A stretch of 64,000 nt of DNA from Tistrella mobilis (GCF_041468085.1 NZ_CP121017.1:496001-560000), one strand, 5' to 3'; positions 1 through 9,803 are shown, counted from the first letter of the stretch. Notes: generated from the sequence alone by a model not told the origin. Translations and numbers: made by a program.

Positions 1-2949
1 GCCAATGGCCGGGGGGCGGCGCGCACCCCCTTCGACGGCCTGCCCGGCCCGGTGCTGCAGGTGGTGCTCTCCGGCGCATCCGAGGCCGCCTGGGCCGGCA
101 GCAGCCGGGGGCTCGGGCCATCCGACCTTGCCATGCATGTGGCCCTGCCCGAGATCGACGGCCGGGTGCTGACCCGCGCCGTCGCCTTCAAGGCCGAGGC
201 GCGCTGGGACGAGGCGACCGAATGCCCGATCCTGGTCCAGCAGCCCCGGCCCGACCGGATCGACCATGTGGCGGCGCTTGCCGCCGCCTGGGTGCGGCTT
301 GCGCGCACGGCGGCGGCCGATCGCCGGGTGCTGCTGGTCATCGCCAATTATCCCAACCGCGACGGGCGGCTTGGCAACGGCGTCGGCCTCGACACGCCCG
401 AGAGTGTGGCCAGGATCCTGGCGGCACTGAAGGATGCGGGCTATGACACCGGCGATGCGCCCACCGACGGGGCGGCGCTGATGGCCCGCCTGCTGGCCGG
501 GCCGACCAATGATCTTACCCGCGATCGTGATGGCGGTGTCGCCTGGAGCCTGGACAGTTACCGGTCACATTTTGGAACCCTGTCTCCCGGCGCCGCCGGC
601 CGGATAAGTGACAGATGGGGAACTCCGGACGCCGATCCCTTCGTCGCCGACGGCGCCTTCCGCCTGCCGGTGCATCTGTTCGGCAAGGTCGCGGTGGCGG
701 TGCAGCCGGCCCGCGGCTACAACATCGACCCGTCCGAGAGCTATCACGACCCGGCCCTGCCGCCGCCCCATGGCTATGTCGCCTTCTATGGTTGGGCCCG
801 GCGGGATTTTGATGCCCATGCCATCGTCCATGTCGGCAAGCATGGCAATCTGGAATGGCTGCCGGGCAAGGCGCTGGCGCTTTCGGCCGACTGCCTGCCC
901 GAGGCGGTGCTGGGCCCCGTGCCCAATCTCTACCCCTTCATCGTCAATGATCCGGGCGAGGGCTCGCAGGCCAAGCGTCGGATCGGGGCGGTGGTCATCG
1001 ACCATCTGACCCCGCCGCTGACCCGCGCCGGCATCTACGGTCCGCTCGGCCGGCTGGAAGCGCTGGTCGACGAATATTACGAGGCGGCGGGCATGGACCC
1101 GCGCCGTCTGCCCGAGCTGGGCCGCGGCATCGTCGCCGAGGCGGCGAGGCTGGGGCTCGACCGGGATTGCGGCGTGGAAACCGGCATGGCCGAAGAGGCG
1201 GCGCTGGCCCGGATCGACGCCCATCTCTGCGACCTCAAGGAACTCCAGATCCGCGACGGTCTGCACATCTTCGGCGCCAGCCCCGATGCGGCGCGGCGCC
1301 TGGATCTGCTGGTCGCGATCCTGCGCAGCCCGCGCCATGCGGGCGAGGGCGGCGATGCCTCCATCCTGCGCGCGCTCGCCCGCGATCTGGGGCTGATGGC
1401 CGACGGCTTCGACCCGTTGTCCCGCGATTTCGGCGCCCCGTGGACGGGGCCGCGTCCGGCGGTGCTGGGCCCCTCTGCCGGCTGGCGCAGCCTGGGCGAT
1501 ACGGTCGAGCGGCTGGAGACCCTGGCGCGGGCGCTGGTGGCGGGAGAGATCGCCTGCGATCCCGGCTGGACGGAGACCGCAGCCGTGCTGAAGACGGCGG
1601 AGACGGTGATCGGCCCCGCCCTCGATGCCTGCGGGACGGCCGAGATGGCGGCACTGCTCGCCGGGCTCGCCGGGCGAGCAGTGCCCCCGGGCCCCTCGGG
1701 GGCGCCGACCCGCGGCCGGCCTGAAGTGCTGCCGACCGGGCGTAATTTCTTCTCGGTCGACAGCCGGGCGCTGCCGACGCCGGCGGCCTGGGCGCTGGGC
1801 TGGAAATCGGCCGGCATGCTGGTCGACGCCCATGTCCAGGAACAGGGCGACTGGCCGCGGCGGATGGTGTTGACCGCCTGGGGCACCGCCAATATGCGCA
1901 CCGGCGGCGACGATATCGCCCAGGCGCTGGCCCTGATCGGGGCCCGGCCGCGCTGGGACGACGCCTCGGGCCGGGTGGTCGGTTTCGAAGTGCTGCCGGC
2001 GGGCGTCCTCGGGCGGCCGCGGGTGGATGTCGTGCTCCGCGTCTCGGGTTTCTTTCGCGATGCCTTTCCGGCCCAGATCGACCTGTTCGACAGCGCAGTG
2101 CGCGCCGTGGCGGCGCTGGATGACGAAGATGACGAGACCAACCCGATCGCGGCCGCCGTGCGCGACGAAGCCGCGGGTTTCGCGGCCGAGGGCATGGAGC
2201 CCGCCCTTGCCCGTCGGGCTGCGGGGTTCCGGGTGTTCGGGTCGGCCCCCGGTGCCTATGGCGCCGGCCTTCAGGCCCTGATCGACGAGGGTGGCTGGTC
2301 CGGCCGCGCCGATCTGGCCGAGGCCTATCTGACCTGGGGCGGTCATGCCTATGGCGCCGGCGCCGAGGGGGAGGGGGCGAAGGCGCTGTTCAGGGCGGCT
2401 CTGTCGCGCGCCGATGCGGTGGTGCAGAACCAGGACAATCGCGAGCACGACCTGCTCGACAGCGACGATTATTACCAGTTCGAGGGCGGGGCGGCCGCCG
2501 CGGTCGAGGCGCTGTCGGGCAAGGCGCCGGCGGTCTGGCATCCCGATCACAGCCGGCCCGATCTGCCGGTGATCCGCAGTCTGGATGCCGAGATCGGCCG
2601 GGTGGTGCGCGGCCGCGCCGCCAACCCGAAATGGATCGAGGGCGTGATGCGACACGGCTACAAGGGCGCCTTCGAGATGGCGGCGACGGTGGATTATCTC
2701 TTTGCCTTCGCCGCCACCACCGACGCCGTGAAGGGCCACCATTTCGACCAGCTCTACGATGCCTATCTGGGCGATCCGCGGGTGCGTGGCTTCATCGCCG
2801 ACGCCAACCGCCCGGCGCTGGACGAGATGGCCGCGCGCTTTGCCGAGGCCATCGAGCGCGGGCTCTGGCAACCCGCCCGCAATGCCGTTCAGGACGAACT
2901 CACCCAACTCCGCGCCGAGGGGCGCGCCATCAGGGAGACCAATCCGTGA
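1..2949 (+). CDS. cobN: Cobaltochelatase subunit CobN (5' truncated by window edge)
   Basis: This is the large subunit of the aerobic, ATP-dependent cobaltochelatase, which with CobS and CobT inserts Co2+ into hydrogenobyrinic acid a,c-diamide in the cytoplasm. The frame is open from base 1 with no start codon, and 982 C-terminal residues are visible. CobN proteins are usually about 1,250-1,400 residues, so the N-terminal quarter lies outside the window. CobN/magnesium chelatase H features include the segment YGWARRDFDAHAIVHVGKHG, the stretch LEWLPGKALALS, and the C-terminal QNQDNREHDLLDSDDYYQFE region. The stop overlaps the next start by 4 bp (GTGA), so translation with cobO is probably coupled. 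The family assignment is secure; BchH/ChlH is less likely because a cobalamin adenosyltransferase follows directly. Confidence 0.95.
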   Translation, partial: ANGRGAARTPFDGLPGPVLQVVLSGASEAAWAGSSRGLGPSDLAMHVALPEIDGRVLTRAVAFKAEARWDEATECPILVQQPRPDRIDHVAALAAAWVRLARTAAADRRVLLVIANYPNRDGRLGNGVGLDTPESVARILAALKDAGYDTGDAPTDGAALMARLLAGPTNDLTRDRDGGVAWSLDSYRSHFGTLSPGAAGRISDRWGTPDADPFVADGAFRLPVHLFGKVAVAVQPARGYNIDPSESYHDPALPPPHGYVAFYGWARRDFDAHAIVHVGKHGNLEWLPGKALALSADCLPEAVLGPVPNLYPFIVNDPGEGSQAKRRIGAVVIDHLTPPLTRAGIYGPLGRLEALVDEYYEAAGMDPRRLPELGRGIVAEAARLGLDRDCGVETGMAEEAALARIDAHLCDLKELQIRDGLHIFGASPDAARRLDLLVAILRSPRHAGEGGDASILRALARDLGLMADGFDPLSRDFGAPWTGPRPAVLGPSAGWRSLGDTVERLETLARALVAGEIACDPGWTETAAVLKTAETVIGPALDACGTAEMAALLAGLAGRAVPPGPSGAPTRGRPEVLPTGRNFFSVDSRALPTPAAWALGWKSAGMLVDAHVQEQGDWPRRMVLTAWGTANMRTGGDDIAQALALIGARPRWDDASGRVVGFEVLPAGVLGRPRVDVVLRVSGFFRDAFPAQIDLFDSAVRAVAALDDEDDETNPIAAAVRDEAAGFAAEGMEPALARRAAGFRVFGSAPGAYGAGLQALIDEGGWSGRADLAEAYLTWGGHAYGAGAEGEGAKALFRAALSRADAVVQNQDNREHDLLDSDDYYQFEGGAAAAVEALSGKAPAVWHPDHSRPDLPVIRSLDAEIGRVVRGRAANPKWIEGVMRHGYKGAFEMAATVDYLFAFAATTDAVKGHHFDQLYDAYLGDPRVRGFIADANRPALDEMAARFAEAIERGLWQPARNAVQDELTQLRAEGRAIRETNP

Positions 2950-3608
2950 CCGACGCTTCCGAGACCCCCGCCGCCGGCTCTGCCACCCCTTCGGCCGACG
3001 TGCTGCCCGAGGATCAGGATCGCCGCCATGCCGAAAAGATGGCCAAGAAGAAGGCGGTGCGCGACAAGATCGTCGCGGGCAAGACCATCGAGAAGGGGCT
3101 GCTGATCGTCCACACCGGCAAGGGCAAGGGCAAGTCGACCGCCGCCTTCGGCATGGTGCTGCGGGCGATCGGCCACGGTTTCAAGGTCGGCGTCGTCCAG
3201 TACGTCAAGGGCGCCTGGGACACCGGCGAGCGCACGGTTCTGGAGCGCTTCCCCGATCAGGTGACGATCAAGGCACTGGGCGAAGGCTTCACCTGGGAAA
3301 CCCAGGACCGCGCCCGGGATATCGCCGCCGCCCGCGCCGCGTGGAACGCGACGCTGGAGATGCTGGCCGATCCGTCCTGCCGCATGGTGCTGATGGACGA
3401 GATCAACATCGTGCTCCGCTATGGCTATCTGCCCGTCGAAGAGGTGGTGGAGGGCCTGTCGCGCCGCCACCCTGACACCCATGTCATCGCCACCGGCCGC
3501 AACGCCCCCGATGCGCTGATCGAGGCCGCCGATCTGGTGACCGAGATGACCATGATCAAGCATCCCTTCCGCGATGGCGTGAAGGCGCAGGCGGGCGTTG
3601 AGTTCTGA
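2946..3608 (+). CDS. cobO: Cob(I)yrinic acid a,c-diamide adenosyltransferase
   Basis: The enzyme transfers the adenosyl group of ATP to the reduced cobalt of cobyrinic acid a,c-diamide (CobA/BtuR family), the step after cobalt insertion. The protein has 220 residues, with a lysine-rich N-terminal helix (residues 30-50), the family P-loop GKGKGKST at 58-65, and a later LMDEINIVLRYG block containing the Walker-B-like acidic residues. The C terminus MIKHPFRDGVKAQAGVEF is typical of CobO. Translation starts at GTG 2946, inside the cobN stop. It is the last recognisable gene of the cobalamin operon here; nothing cobalamin-related follows. Confidence 0.96.
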   Translation: MTDASETPAAGSATPSADVLPEDQDRRHAEKMAKKKAVRDKIVAGKTIEKGLLIVHTGKGKGKSTAAFGMVLRAIGHGFKVGVVQYVKGAWDTGERTVLERFPDQVTIKALGEGFTWETQDRARDIAAARAAWNATLEMLADPSCRMVLMDEINIVLRYGYLPVEEVVEGLSRRHPDTHVIATGRNAPDALIEAADLVTEMTMIKHPFRDGVKAQAGVEF

Positions 3609-3983
3609 GGCCGCGGCCGGGATCAACCGTTGTAAACGTCATGGATGCCGTCTCTTTCCCTTGGCGCGGGTGGCGTCGGGTGACGGAATGTTCCGGTCAG
3701 AGGCCGGCCGGCCGCCGGTCTTTCGTCGCAGGGGATGTTCCATGGCTCTCTGGTTCAGGCGGATCTTCGGCGGTGTCAGCCCGACAAGCGGCGGTGGAAA
3801 GCAGCCGTTCCAGTCACTCTTCGTGCTGGTCCGCGGGTTCGATGGCGCATTCCGGCGCAGCTTGCGGGCTGATGTCATGGCATGCGCGGCGGAGGTTCTG
3901 CGCGAGCCTGGACCTGCGCGGAAGCAGCCTTGACGACAAGGCGAGATCCGCCGATCCCCAGCCTCCGGATCGGCTGACCCCGC
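3609..3983. other. Gap between convergent cobO and smc; possible hairpin, no convincing gene
   Basis: This 375 bp gap separates cobO (plus) from smc (minus). An 8-bp perfect inverted repeat (GCCGATCC, 9-nt spacer, GGATCGGC) at 3950-3974 lies just beyond the smc stop and could end smc transcription, but no T-run follows it. A 63-codon plus-strand frame at 3742-3933 starts MALWFRRIFGG. It has no recognised domain and only a loose purine-rich stretch upstream, so I do not call it a gene. Confidence 0.4.
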
Positions 3984-6900
3984 TCAATCCACCATCCGTT
4001 CCGCTTCGGTCAGATCCACCGAGACCAGGCGGCTGACGCCGCGGTCGACCATGGTGACGCCATAGAGCCGGTCCATCCGGGCCATGGTCATGCGGTGGTG
4101 GGTGACGACCAGGAAGCGGGTGCGGCCGGCGGCGGCGATGTCTTCCACCAGCGACAGGAAGCGGTCGACATTGGCGTCGTCGAGCGGCGCGTCGACCTCG
4201 TCCAGCACGCAGATCGGTGCCGGGTTGGACAGGAAGACGGCAAAGAGCAGGGCCAGGGCGGTCAGCGCCTGTTCGCCACCCGAGAGCAGGCCCAGCGACT
4301 GAAGCTTCTTGCCCGGCGGGCTCGCCAGGATTTCCAGCCCGGCATCGAGCGGATCATCCTTCTCCACCAGCTCCAGCCGGGCCCGGCCGCCGCCATAGAG
4401 CCGCTCGAACAGGCGGCCGAAGGCGGCGTCCACCTCTTCGAAGGCGGCAAGCAGCCGGGCGCGGCCGTCGCGGTTGATGTCGGCGATCGCCCGGCGCAGC
4501 CGGTCGATGGCGCCCTGGACATCCTCGCGCTCGGCCAGCGTCTCGTCATGGGCGGCCTTCGCCGCGGCATATTCCTCGGCGGCCCGGAGGTTGACGGCGC
4601 CCAGTGCCTCGCGGCGGCGGGTGAGATCCGCCACCCGGCGGACCAGCACCGGCTCTTCGGCCGATGGCAGCACCGGTGCCACGAAGCGTGGTCCCGTCTC
4701 CGCCACGGGCGGAGGCGGAGCAAGCGGCAGTTCAGGCTCTCCGTCGTCGGACCCGCCGTCATCCTCGTCGTCGCCCGCCTCGCCGATGGCGCGGCGTTCG
4801 GCGCGCACCGCATCCTCCAGTGCATCCGGGCCCAGGTTGAGCCTCTCGCGCAGATCGGCGACGAAGGCGTTCCAGGCCTCGCGGACCTGATCGCGCTGAC
4901 CGCCGGCACGGGTGCCGGCCTCGCGCGCTTCGGCGAGCTTCTGATCGGCGGCGCGTTCCTCGGCTGCGGCGGCGGCACGGGCCGCCTCTGCCTGACGCAG
5001 GGTCTCGGTCGCGGCGTCCAGCCGGACCGACGCCTCGGCGAGCGCGGTTTCGGCTGCGCGGGCGGCCGCCTCCAGCGCCTCGGGCTGCCCTGCAATATCC
5101 TGGGCGCGCCGGTCGAGATCGGCGGCCCGCCGGTCCAGGGCCGCGCGCCGCTCCAGGGCGGCGCGCGCCCGTTCCGCCGCCCGGGCCCGATCGGCGGACA
5201 GCCCCTCGCGCCGGCGGAACAGGGCCTGAAGTTCCGCTGCATGGCCGGCCCGGCGCCGGGCGATGTCGTCGCGGGCCGCACGGACCGGCGCAAGCGCGGC
5301 CTCGGCGCGGGTCACGGCGGCACGGGCCTCCTCTACCGCCGGATCGGCAGCCAGGCGGGCGGCAAGCTCGTCATGGCGGGCAACCGCCGTCCGGGCCTCT
5401 TCATCGGCGCGGGCGGCGGCCGCTTCGGCCTGTTCCAGGCGTCGCGCCAGGGCCTTGCGTTCATTCTCCACCCGGTCCAGCTGGCCACGGGCCTCGGCGG
5501 CCTGGCGGTCGAGCTGGCGCAGCCGGCCATCCGCCGTCCGCAGGGTCTGATCGGCTTCGCTGCGCCCGCGGCGGGCCTCGGCCAGCGCCCGGTCTGCCGC
5601 GGCGAGCGCCGCTCTGGCGCGCGCCTCTTCGGCGGTGGCCTGCTCGACCGCAACCCGCGCCGGGTCGAGCACCGCATCCGGATCGACCGCCTCCGCCAGG
5701 GCCCGGGCAGCGGCCGCCGCTTCGGCCAGATGCTCATCGGCTGCGGCCAGCCTGTCGCGTGCGAGCGTCGCGCGGGCCTCGGCATCGCGGGCGGCGCCCT
5801 GGGCCTGCGATGCGGCTTCGGCCGCAGCGGTCACCTGGCGCCGTGTCCCGGCCACAGCCTTGCGCGCGGCATCGCGCCGGGCCAGGGCGGCGCTCTGGGC
5901 CGCGGTTGCGGCGTCAGTGGCGGTTCCGGCCGCGGCGCATGCGGCTTCGGCCGCGGCGATGTCGATGTCGAGCTGCCGGCGTCGCGCCCGACGGCGCAGA
6001 TCCGCAGTGCCGGCGTCCTCTACCGACCCGCCCCGGCGGCGATAGCCGTCCCAGCGCCACAGCCCGCCATCGGGCGTCACCAGTGCAGCCCCGGCCGGAA
6101 GCAGGGCCGCGAGCCTTTGCGCGGTGGCGGCATCCGCCACCAGCCAGCAGGCGGCAAGGACAGGCGCCAGCACCGCCGGCCCCCGCACCAGCTCCAGCAG
6201 TGGCCGGGCGCCGGCATCGATGATCGCCTCGGGCATGGCCGGGGCGGCCGTGCCCGCCACCCAGTGGCGTCGCGCCGCGTCATCCAGCCCGGCGGTGAGC
6301 CCCTCGCCGAGTGCCGCAGCCAGGGCCGCTGCATGGGCATCGTCGAGCGTCAGGATCGCCGAGACCGGCCCTTTTCCCCCTGGTCCACCCTCGGCCTCGG
6401 CCGCGATCAGCCGGTCGAGAGAGGCGGCCTCGGCGCGCAGGGCCGACAGCGCCGCCTCTGCCTCGGCGCGCTGGCGGCGGGCGTCGCGGAGCCTGGTTTC
6501 CGCCGCGGCAAAGCCGGCCTCGGCCTCTGCCTCGGCGGCATCGGCCGTCGCCTGCGCCTCTGCGACGGAGGCGGCCCTCCGCCCGGCCTCTGCCGCGGCG
6601 GCGGCAAGTCCGGCCGGGTCGGGCAGGGCCGCCAGTGCGGCCCGCGCCTGATCGCGCCGCGTGGTCGCCGCCGTCAGCCGGGCCTCGGTTTCCCGCGCGC
6701 GGCGCCGGGCGGCCTCGGCGGTGGCGCGGGCCTCGTCCAGGGCCCGTTTGCAGGCAGCCAGAACCTGGCCGGCTTCGGCTGCGGCGGAAACCGCCGGGTC
6801 GCGTGCCGCTTCCGCATCGCGCAGCACCGCATCGGCGGCGGCAAGGGCGGCCTCCGCCGCGTCGCGGGCGGCCGCGGCGCGGGCCGCGTCGGCCTCCATA

Positions 6901-8243
6901 CGGCCCAGACGGGTCTCGGCTTCTTCAAGCCTGCGGCGGTCCTCCAGCCGGCGGCGCAGATCCTCGTGCTCGCGTGCGGCCGCGCGCGCTGTCTCCTGCA
7001 GCCGGTCGCGGTCGCGGGCGAGTGCGGCAAGGTCGCGTGCCGCGGCTGCGGCGGCCGCTTCGGCGGCACTTTGCGCGGCCTGGGCCTTCGCGTGGTCGGC
7101 CTCGGCCCGGGCAAGGGCGCTCTCGGCCTCCGCCGCTGCGGCATCGTCTGCTGCGGCTGCCGCCGCGGCCTGCTCAACTTCCGTTTCCAGCGTCCGTGCC
7201 TCGGCGGCAAGGCGGCCGGCTTCCGCCTCGGCCAGCCCGGCATCCCGCAAGGCGGCGGCCCGGTCCTCGTCGAGGGCGGTGCGGGCGCGGTCCAGTTCCT
7301 GGGTCAGCGTATCGATCCGCGCCCGTTCGGCCGCGATGCGGGCCCGTTCCGCCTGGGCAAGGTCGCGGGCAGCGCGGGGGCCGTCGAGCGCGGCGCGGGC
7401 CGCATCTGCGGCGGCACCGGCTGCCGCGGCGGCGCGGGCTGCACGTTCTGCGGCGGCGGTGGCCTGGGCAAGCCCGGCCTCGGCCATCGCCTCGCGCTCG
7501 GCCGCCCGTGCCCGACGCTCCACCAGCGCGATGCGGCGGGCGAGCATCAGCTCGGCCTGGGCCAGGCGCAGGCGCTGCGACAGGCGGCCATAGCGCCGGG
7601 CCTCGCGCGCCTGCTGGCGGAGCGCCGTCACCCGGGCAGCCAGGGTGGTGATGATGTCGTCGAGCCGGGTGAGATTGGCCTCGGCGGCGCCGAGCCGCTG
7701 CTCGGCCTCGCGACGGCGGGCATGCAGCCCGCCGATGCCGGCCGCTTCTTCCAGGATCGCGCGCCGGTCCGAGGCGCGGGCGGAAATGATCTGGCCGATC
7801 TGGCCCTGGCCGACGATCGCGGTGGAGCGGGCGCCGCTGGCGGCATCGGCGAACAGGATCTGGACGTCGCGGGCGCGGGCCGGGCGGCCGTTCACCCGAT
7901 ACTGCGTGCCCTGGCCGCGTTCGATCCGGCGGCGGACCTCGATGGTCTCGGCCTCGGTCCAGGGTGGCGGCGCCCGGCCGTCGCCGTTGTCGAGGACGAG
8001 CGTCACTTCGGCAAGGTTCCGCCGGCCGCGGCCTTCGGCCCCGGCGAAGATCACGTCGTCCATTTCGGTACCGCGCAGGGTGCGGGCGGAGGCCTCGCCC
8101 ATCACCCAGCGCAGCGCCTCGGTGAGGTTGGATTTGCCGCAGCCGTTCGGGCCCACCACGCCGGTCATCCCCGGCGCGATCTCGACCGTGGTCGGATCGG
8201 CGAAGGATTTGAACCCGCTCAGGACCAGGCGGACGAAATGCAT
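3984..8243 (-). CDS. smc: Chromosome segregation protein SMC (unusually long)
   Basis: SMC is the ATPase core of the bacterial condensin, working with ScpA and ScpB on the nucleoid. The 1,419-residue protein has the N-terminal head with Walker A GPNGCGKS at 31-38 and a Q-loop region, then two very alanine/arginine-rich coiled-coil arms. A hinge lies near the middle (the block around PVSAILTLDDAHAAALAAAL). The C-terminal head has the signature LSGGEQ at about 1320 and Walker B with VLDEVDA at about 1347-1353. Typical SMC is about 1,150-1,200 residues, so this copy is some 220 longer, mostly in coils of low complexity. An acidic, proline-rich insert (around GDDEDDGGSDDGE) precedes the C-terminal head. 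It is downstream of dsbA on the same strand, 27 bp away, the usual alphaproteobacterial arrangement. Confidence 0.96.
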   Translation of the reverse strand: MHFVRLVLSGFKSFADPTTVEIAPGMTGVVGPNGCGKSNLTEALRWVMGEASARTLRGTEMDDVIFAGAEGRGRRNLAEVTLVLDNGDGRAPPPWTEAETIEVRRRIERGQGTQYRVNGRPARARDVQILFADAASGARSTAIVGQGQIGQIISARASDRRAILEEAAGIGGLHARRREAEQRLGAAEANLTRLDDIITTLAARVTALRQQAREARRYGRLSQRLRLAQAELMLARRIALVERRARAAEREAMAEAGLAQATAAAERAARAAAAAGAAADAARAALDGPRAARDLAQAERARIAAERARIDTLTQELDRARTALDEDRAAALRDAGLAEAEAGRLAAEARTLETEVEQAAAAAAADDAAAAEAESALARAEADHAKAQAAQSAAEAAAAAAARDLAALARDRDRLQETARAAAREHEDLRRRLEDRRRLEEAETRLGRMEADAARAAAARDAAEAALAAADAVLRDAEAARDPAVSAAAEAGQVLAACKRALDEARATAEAARRRARETEARLTAATTRRDQARAALAALPDPAGLAAAAAEAGRRAASVAEAQATADAAEAEAEAGFAAAETRLRDARRQRAEAEAALSALRAEAASLDRLIAAEAEGGPGGKGPVSAILTLDDAHAAALAAALGEGLTAGLDDAARRHWVAGTAAPAMPEAIIDAGARPLLELVRGPAVLAPVLAACWLVADAATAQRLAALLPAGAALVTPDGGLWRWDGYRRRGGSVEDAGTADLRRRARRRQLDIDIAAAEAACAAAGTATDAATAAQSAALARRDAARKAVAGTRRQVTAAAEAASQAQGAARDAEARATLARDRLAAADEHLAEAAAAARALAEAVDPDAVLDPARVAVEQATAEEARARAALAAADRALAEARRGRSEADQTLRTADGRLRQLDRQAAEARGQLDRVENERKALARRLEQAEAAAARADEEARTAVARHDELAARLAADPAVEEARAAVTRAEAALAPVRAARDDIARRRAGHAAELQALFRRREGLSADRARAAERARAALERRAALDRRAADLDRRAQDIAGQPEALEAAARAAETALAEASVRLDAATETLRQAEAARAAAAAEERAADQKLAEAREAGTRAGGQRDQVREAWNAFVADLRERLNLGPDALEDAVRAERRAIGEAGDDEDDGGSDDGEPELPLAPPPPVAETGPRFVAPVLPSAEEPVLVRRVADLTRRREALGAVNLRAAEEYAAAKAAHDETLAEREDVQGAIDRLRRAIADINRDGRARLLAAFEEVDAAFGRLFERLYGGGRARLELVEKDDPLDAGLEILASPPGKKLQSLGLLSGGEQALTALALLFAVFLSNPAPICVLDEVDAPLDDANVDRFLSLVEDIAAAGRTRFLVVTHHRMTMARMDRLYGVTMVDRGVSRLVSVDLTEAERMVD

Positions 8244-8270
8244 CGGCGCGGACGGCGGCGGTCTGCCGCC

Positions 8271-8969
8271 TTAGGGCAGCTTGTCGTCGATCACCTTGGC
8301 GAAGGTGTCGATCGGCTGGTCGCCCACCACCTTCTCGCCATTGACGATGAAGGTCGGCGTGCTGTTGATCTCGAAGACGCGCGAGCCTTCCAGGCGCTGG
8401 TTCAGGATCTTCTCCTCGATGGCGCCGTCAGTCAGGCAGGCCTGCATCTGATCGTCGCTGAGGCCGGCGAGGCGGCCGTAACGCTTCAGCCCCTCGGTCG
8501 GGTCCTGCATCACGCCCCATTCGGCCTGCGAGCGGAACAGCACGTCGACGAAGCCGGCATAGCGCTCGGGCTGGACGCATTCGGCGAGCTTCGCCGCGAC
8601 CAGCGCCGGCTCGTTCAGCGGGAAGTGACGGATCACCAGCTTGGCCTTGCCGGTGTCGATATAGCGGGTCTTGAGCTCGGGCAGGGTGCCGGCATGGAAG
8701 GCGGCGCAATGCGGGCAGGTCAGCGACGAATACTCGATGATCGTCACCGGGGCCGCCGGATCGCCGACCACATGATCGCCGGGCATCGCCTGGGCGAGCT
8801 GGGCCGCGGCATTGCCGCCCGTGGCGGGGCTCTGGCTGGCCTGGCCCTGCTGGGCGGCCGGCGCCGCTGTCGGTGTCGGGGCCTCGTCCTTCAGGGCGAA
8901 CTGCCAGGCACCGAGGCCGACGACGGCGACGGCGGCGATGCCGATCAGGCCATAGGTCAGATTGCGCAC
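8271..8969 (-). CDS. DsbA-family thiol:disulfide oxidoreductase
   Basis: A periplasmic thioredoxin-fold protein of the DsbA/DsbG-like group that probably oxidises or isomerises cysteines in exported proteins. The 232-residue product has an N-terminal signal anchor (residues 4-24, LTYGLIGIAAVAVVGLGAW) and a low-complexity Ala/Gln/Pro linker (about 30-60). The thioredoxin fold carries active-site CPHC at 85-88 and a cis-proline loop with STPTFIVNG near the C terminus. The start is GTG at 8969. The gene lies between the DUF721 gene and smc, all on the minus strand, a conserved neighbourhood in alphaproteobacteria. Which Dsb function it has cannot be told from sequence alone. Confidence 0.93.
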   Translation of the reverse strand: MRNLTYGLIGIAAVAVVGLGAWQFALKDEAPTPTAAPAAQQGQASQSPATGGNAAAQLAQAMPGDHVVGDPAAPVTIIEYSSLTCPHCAAFHAGTLPELKTRYIDTGKAKLVIRHFPLNEPALVAAKLAECVQPERYAGFVDVLFRSQAEWGVMQDPTEGLKRYGRLAGLSDDQMQACLTDGAIEEKILNQRLEGSRVFEINSTPTFIVNGEKVVGDQPIDTFAKVIDDKLP

Positions 8970-9138
8970 CGGACGACGAAGCTCCCTAACAACTGGACAT
9001 AGCGGAGGTGTTTGCGACGGGACCCGCCGCGCGACCGGAGTTTAGTGCGGGACGGCGCTGCAAACCAGTCTCGATCCTGCGCGGGCGGGCCGCACCCGAC
9101 GCATGACGGTGCGGAACCTCACAGGACCGCGCCACGCA

Positions 9139-9732
9139 TCAGGCCCGCTGGCGGGCCGCCTTGCTGAACACCGCCCGGCCCAGCCGTTCCAGCCGGGCGG
9201 CCAGATCGGCATCGGGCACGGTGGCGACCAGCTGCCCCAGCCGGTGCTCTTCCGCAGCCGGCAACGGCCCGGCCACCGGATGGGGCCGGGCCCGGGGTGC
9301 CGGGATCGGCCCCTGCTGGATGCGCAGCCGTTCGACCGCACCATAGCCGAAATAGGCGTTCACCCGCTCGATGACCAGATGGCTCAGCATCTGGATCTCG
9401 GTTGCGAAGGGGCCGGCCACCTTGACGATCAGCGTGCCGCCGGCCCGGCGACCGGGCGGGAATTTCAGCTCCAGCGGCATGGTGACCCGGTCGAGCGGCC
9501 GGCCGATGATCTGCGGCCAGTCCGTGACGATACGCCCGGCCATGAAGCCCCGGCGCCGCAGGTCGCGGTCCAGGAGCCCCGGCACCAGATCTGCCAGCCT
9601 GCGTTCCGCCCGGATGCGATCAGCTTCCCCGTCCTTGCGCATCCCGTCCTTGCGCATGCCGGCGGATCGCGTCGCCGCGCGGGAGGCGGCGCGGCGGCGG
9701 TCGGTCGCGGTATCGCTTGCTGTCTCTGCCAT
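9139..9732 (-). CDS. DUF721 / DciA-like protein
   Basis: A 197-residue member of the DUF721 family, which includes DciA, the ancestral loader of the replicative helicase in bacteria without DnaC. The DUF721 core runs from about residue 40 to 135: LVPGLLDRDLRRRGF, then DWPQIIGRPLDRVTMPLELKFP, then LIVKVAGPFATEIQMLSHLVIERVNAYFG (shown in parts; total core about 95 residues). The N-terminal 40 residues are basic and low in complexity and contain a perfect tandem MRKDG-MRKDG, encoded by a 15-bp duplication at 9628-9657. It heads the DUF721-dsbA-smc group. Family membership is clear; the helicase-loading role is inferred from the family. Confidence 0.85.
   Translation of the reverse strand: MAETASDTATDRRRAASRAATRSAGMRKDGMRKDGEADRIRAERRLADLVPGLLDRDLRRRGFMAGRIVTDWPQIIGRPLDRVTMPLELKFPPGRRAGGTLIVKVAGPFATEIQMLSHLVIERVNAYFGYGAVERLRIQQGPIPAPRARPHPVAGPLPAAEEHRLGQLVATVPDADLAARLERLGRAVFSKAARQRA
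9628..9657. repeat. 15-bp perfect tandem duplication inside DUF721 gene
   Basis: The unit CCCGTCCTTGCGCAT occurs twice in direct succession, keeping frame and giving MRKDGMRKDG in the basic N-terminal tail. It looks like a recent slippage event and may vary in copy number between strains. Confidence 0.9.
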
Positions 9733-9803
9733 CGGTGCTCCGGCGGCTGGCGGGGGGCGGCACTCATTCTAGCCCCCTGCGGCCCGGAAGGCGAACCGCA
9801 TCG

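Noticed and set aside
565-2907. A 780-codon frame antisense to cobN
   Set aside because: Same cause: codon bias of cobN leaves the opposite strand open; no recognisable domain.
3742-3933. A 63-codon plus-strand frame (MALWFRRIFGG...)
   Set aside because: No family, only a loose ribosome-binding site, and it lies in a gap between convergent genes; kept only as a note in the gap entry.
4095-9002. A 1,635-codon open frame on the plus strand, antisense to smc and dsbA
   Set aside because: It is antisense to two well-supported genes, is rich in Gly/Arg/Ala/Pro with no domain, and arises from the GC-rich third positions of smc.
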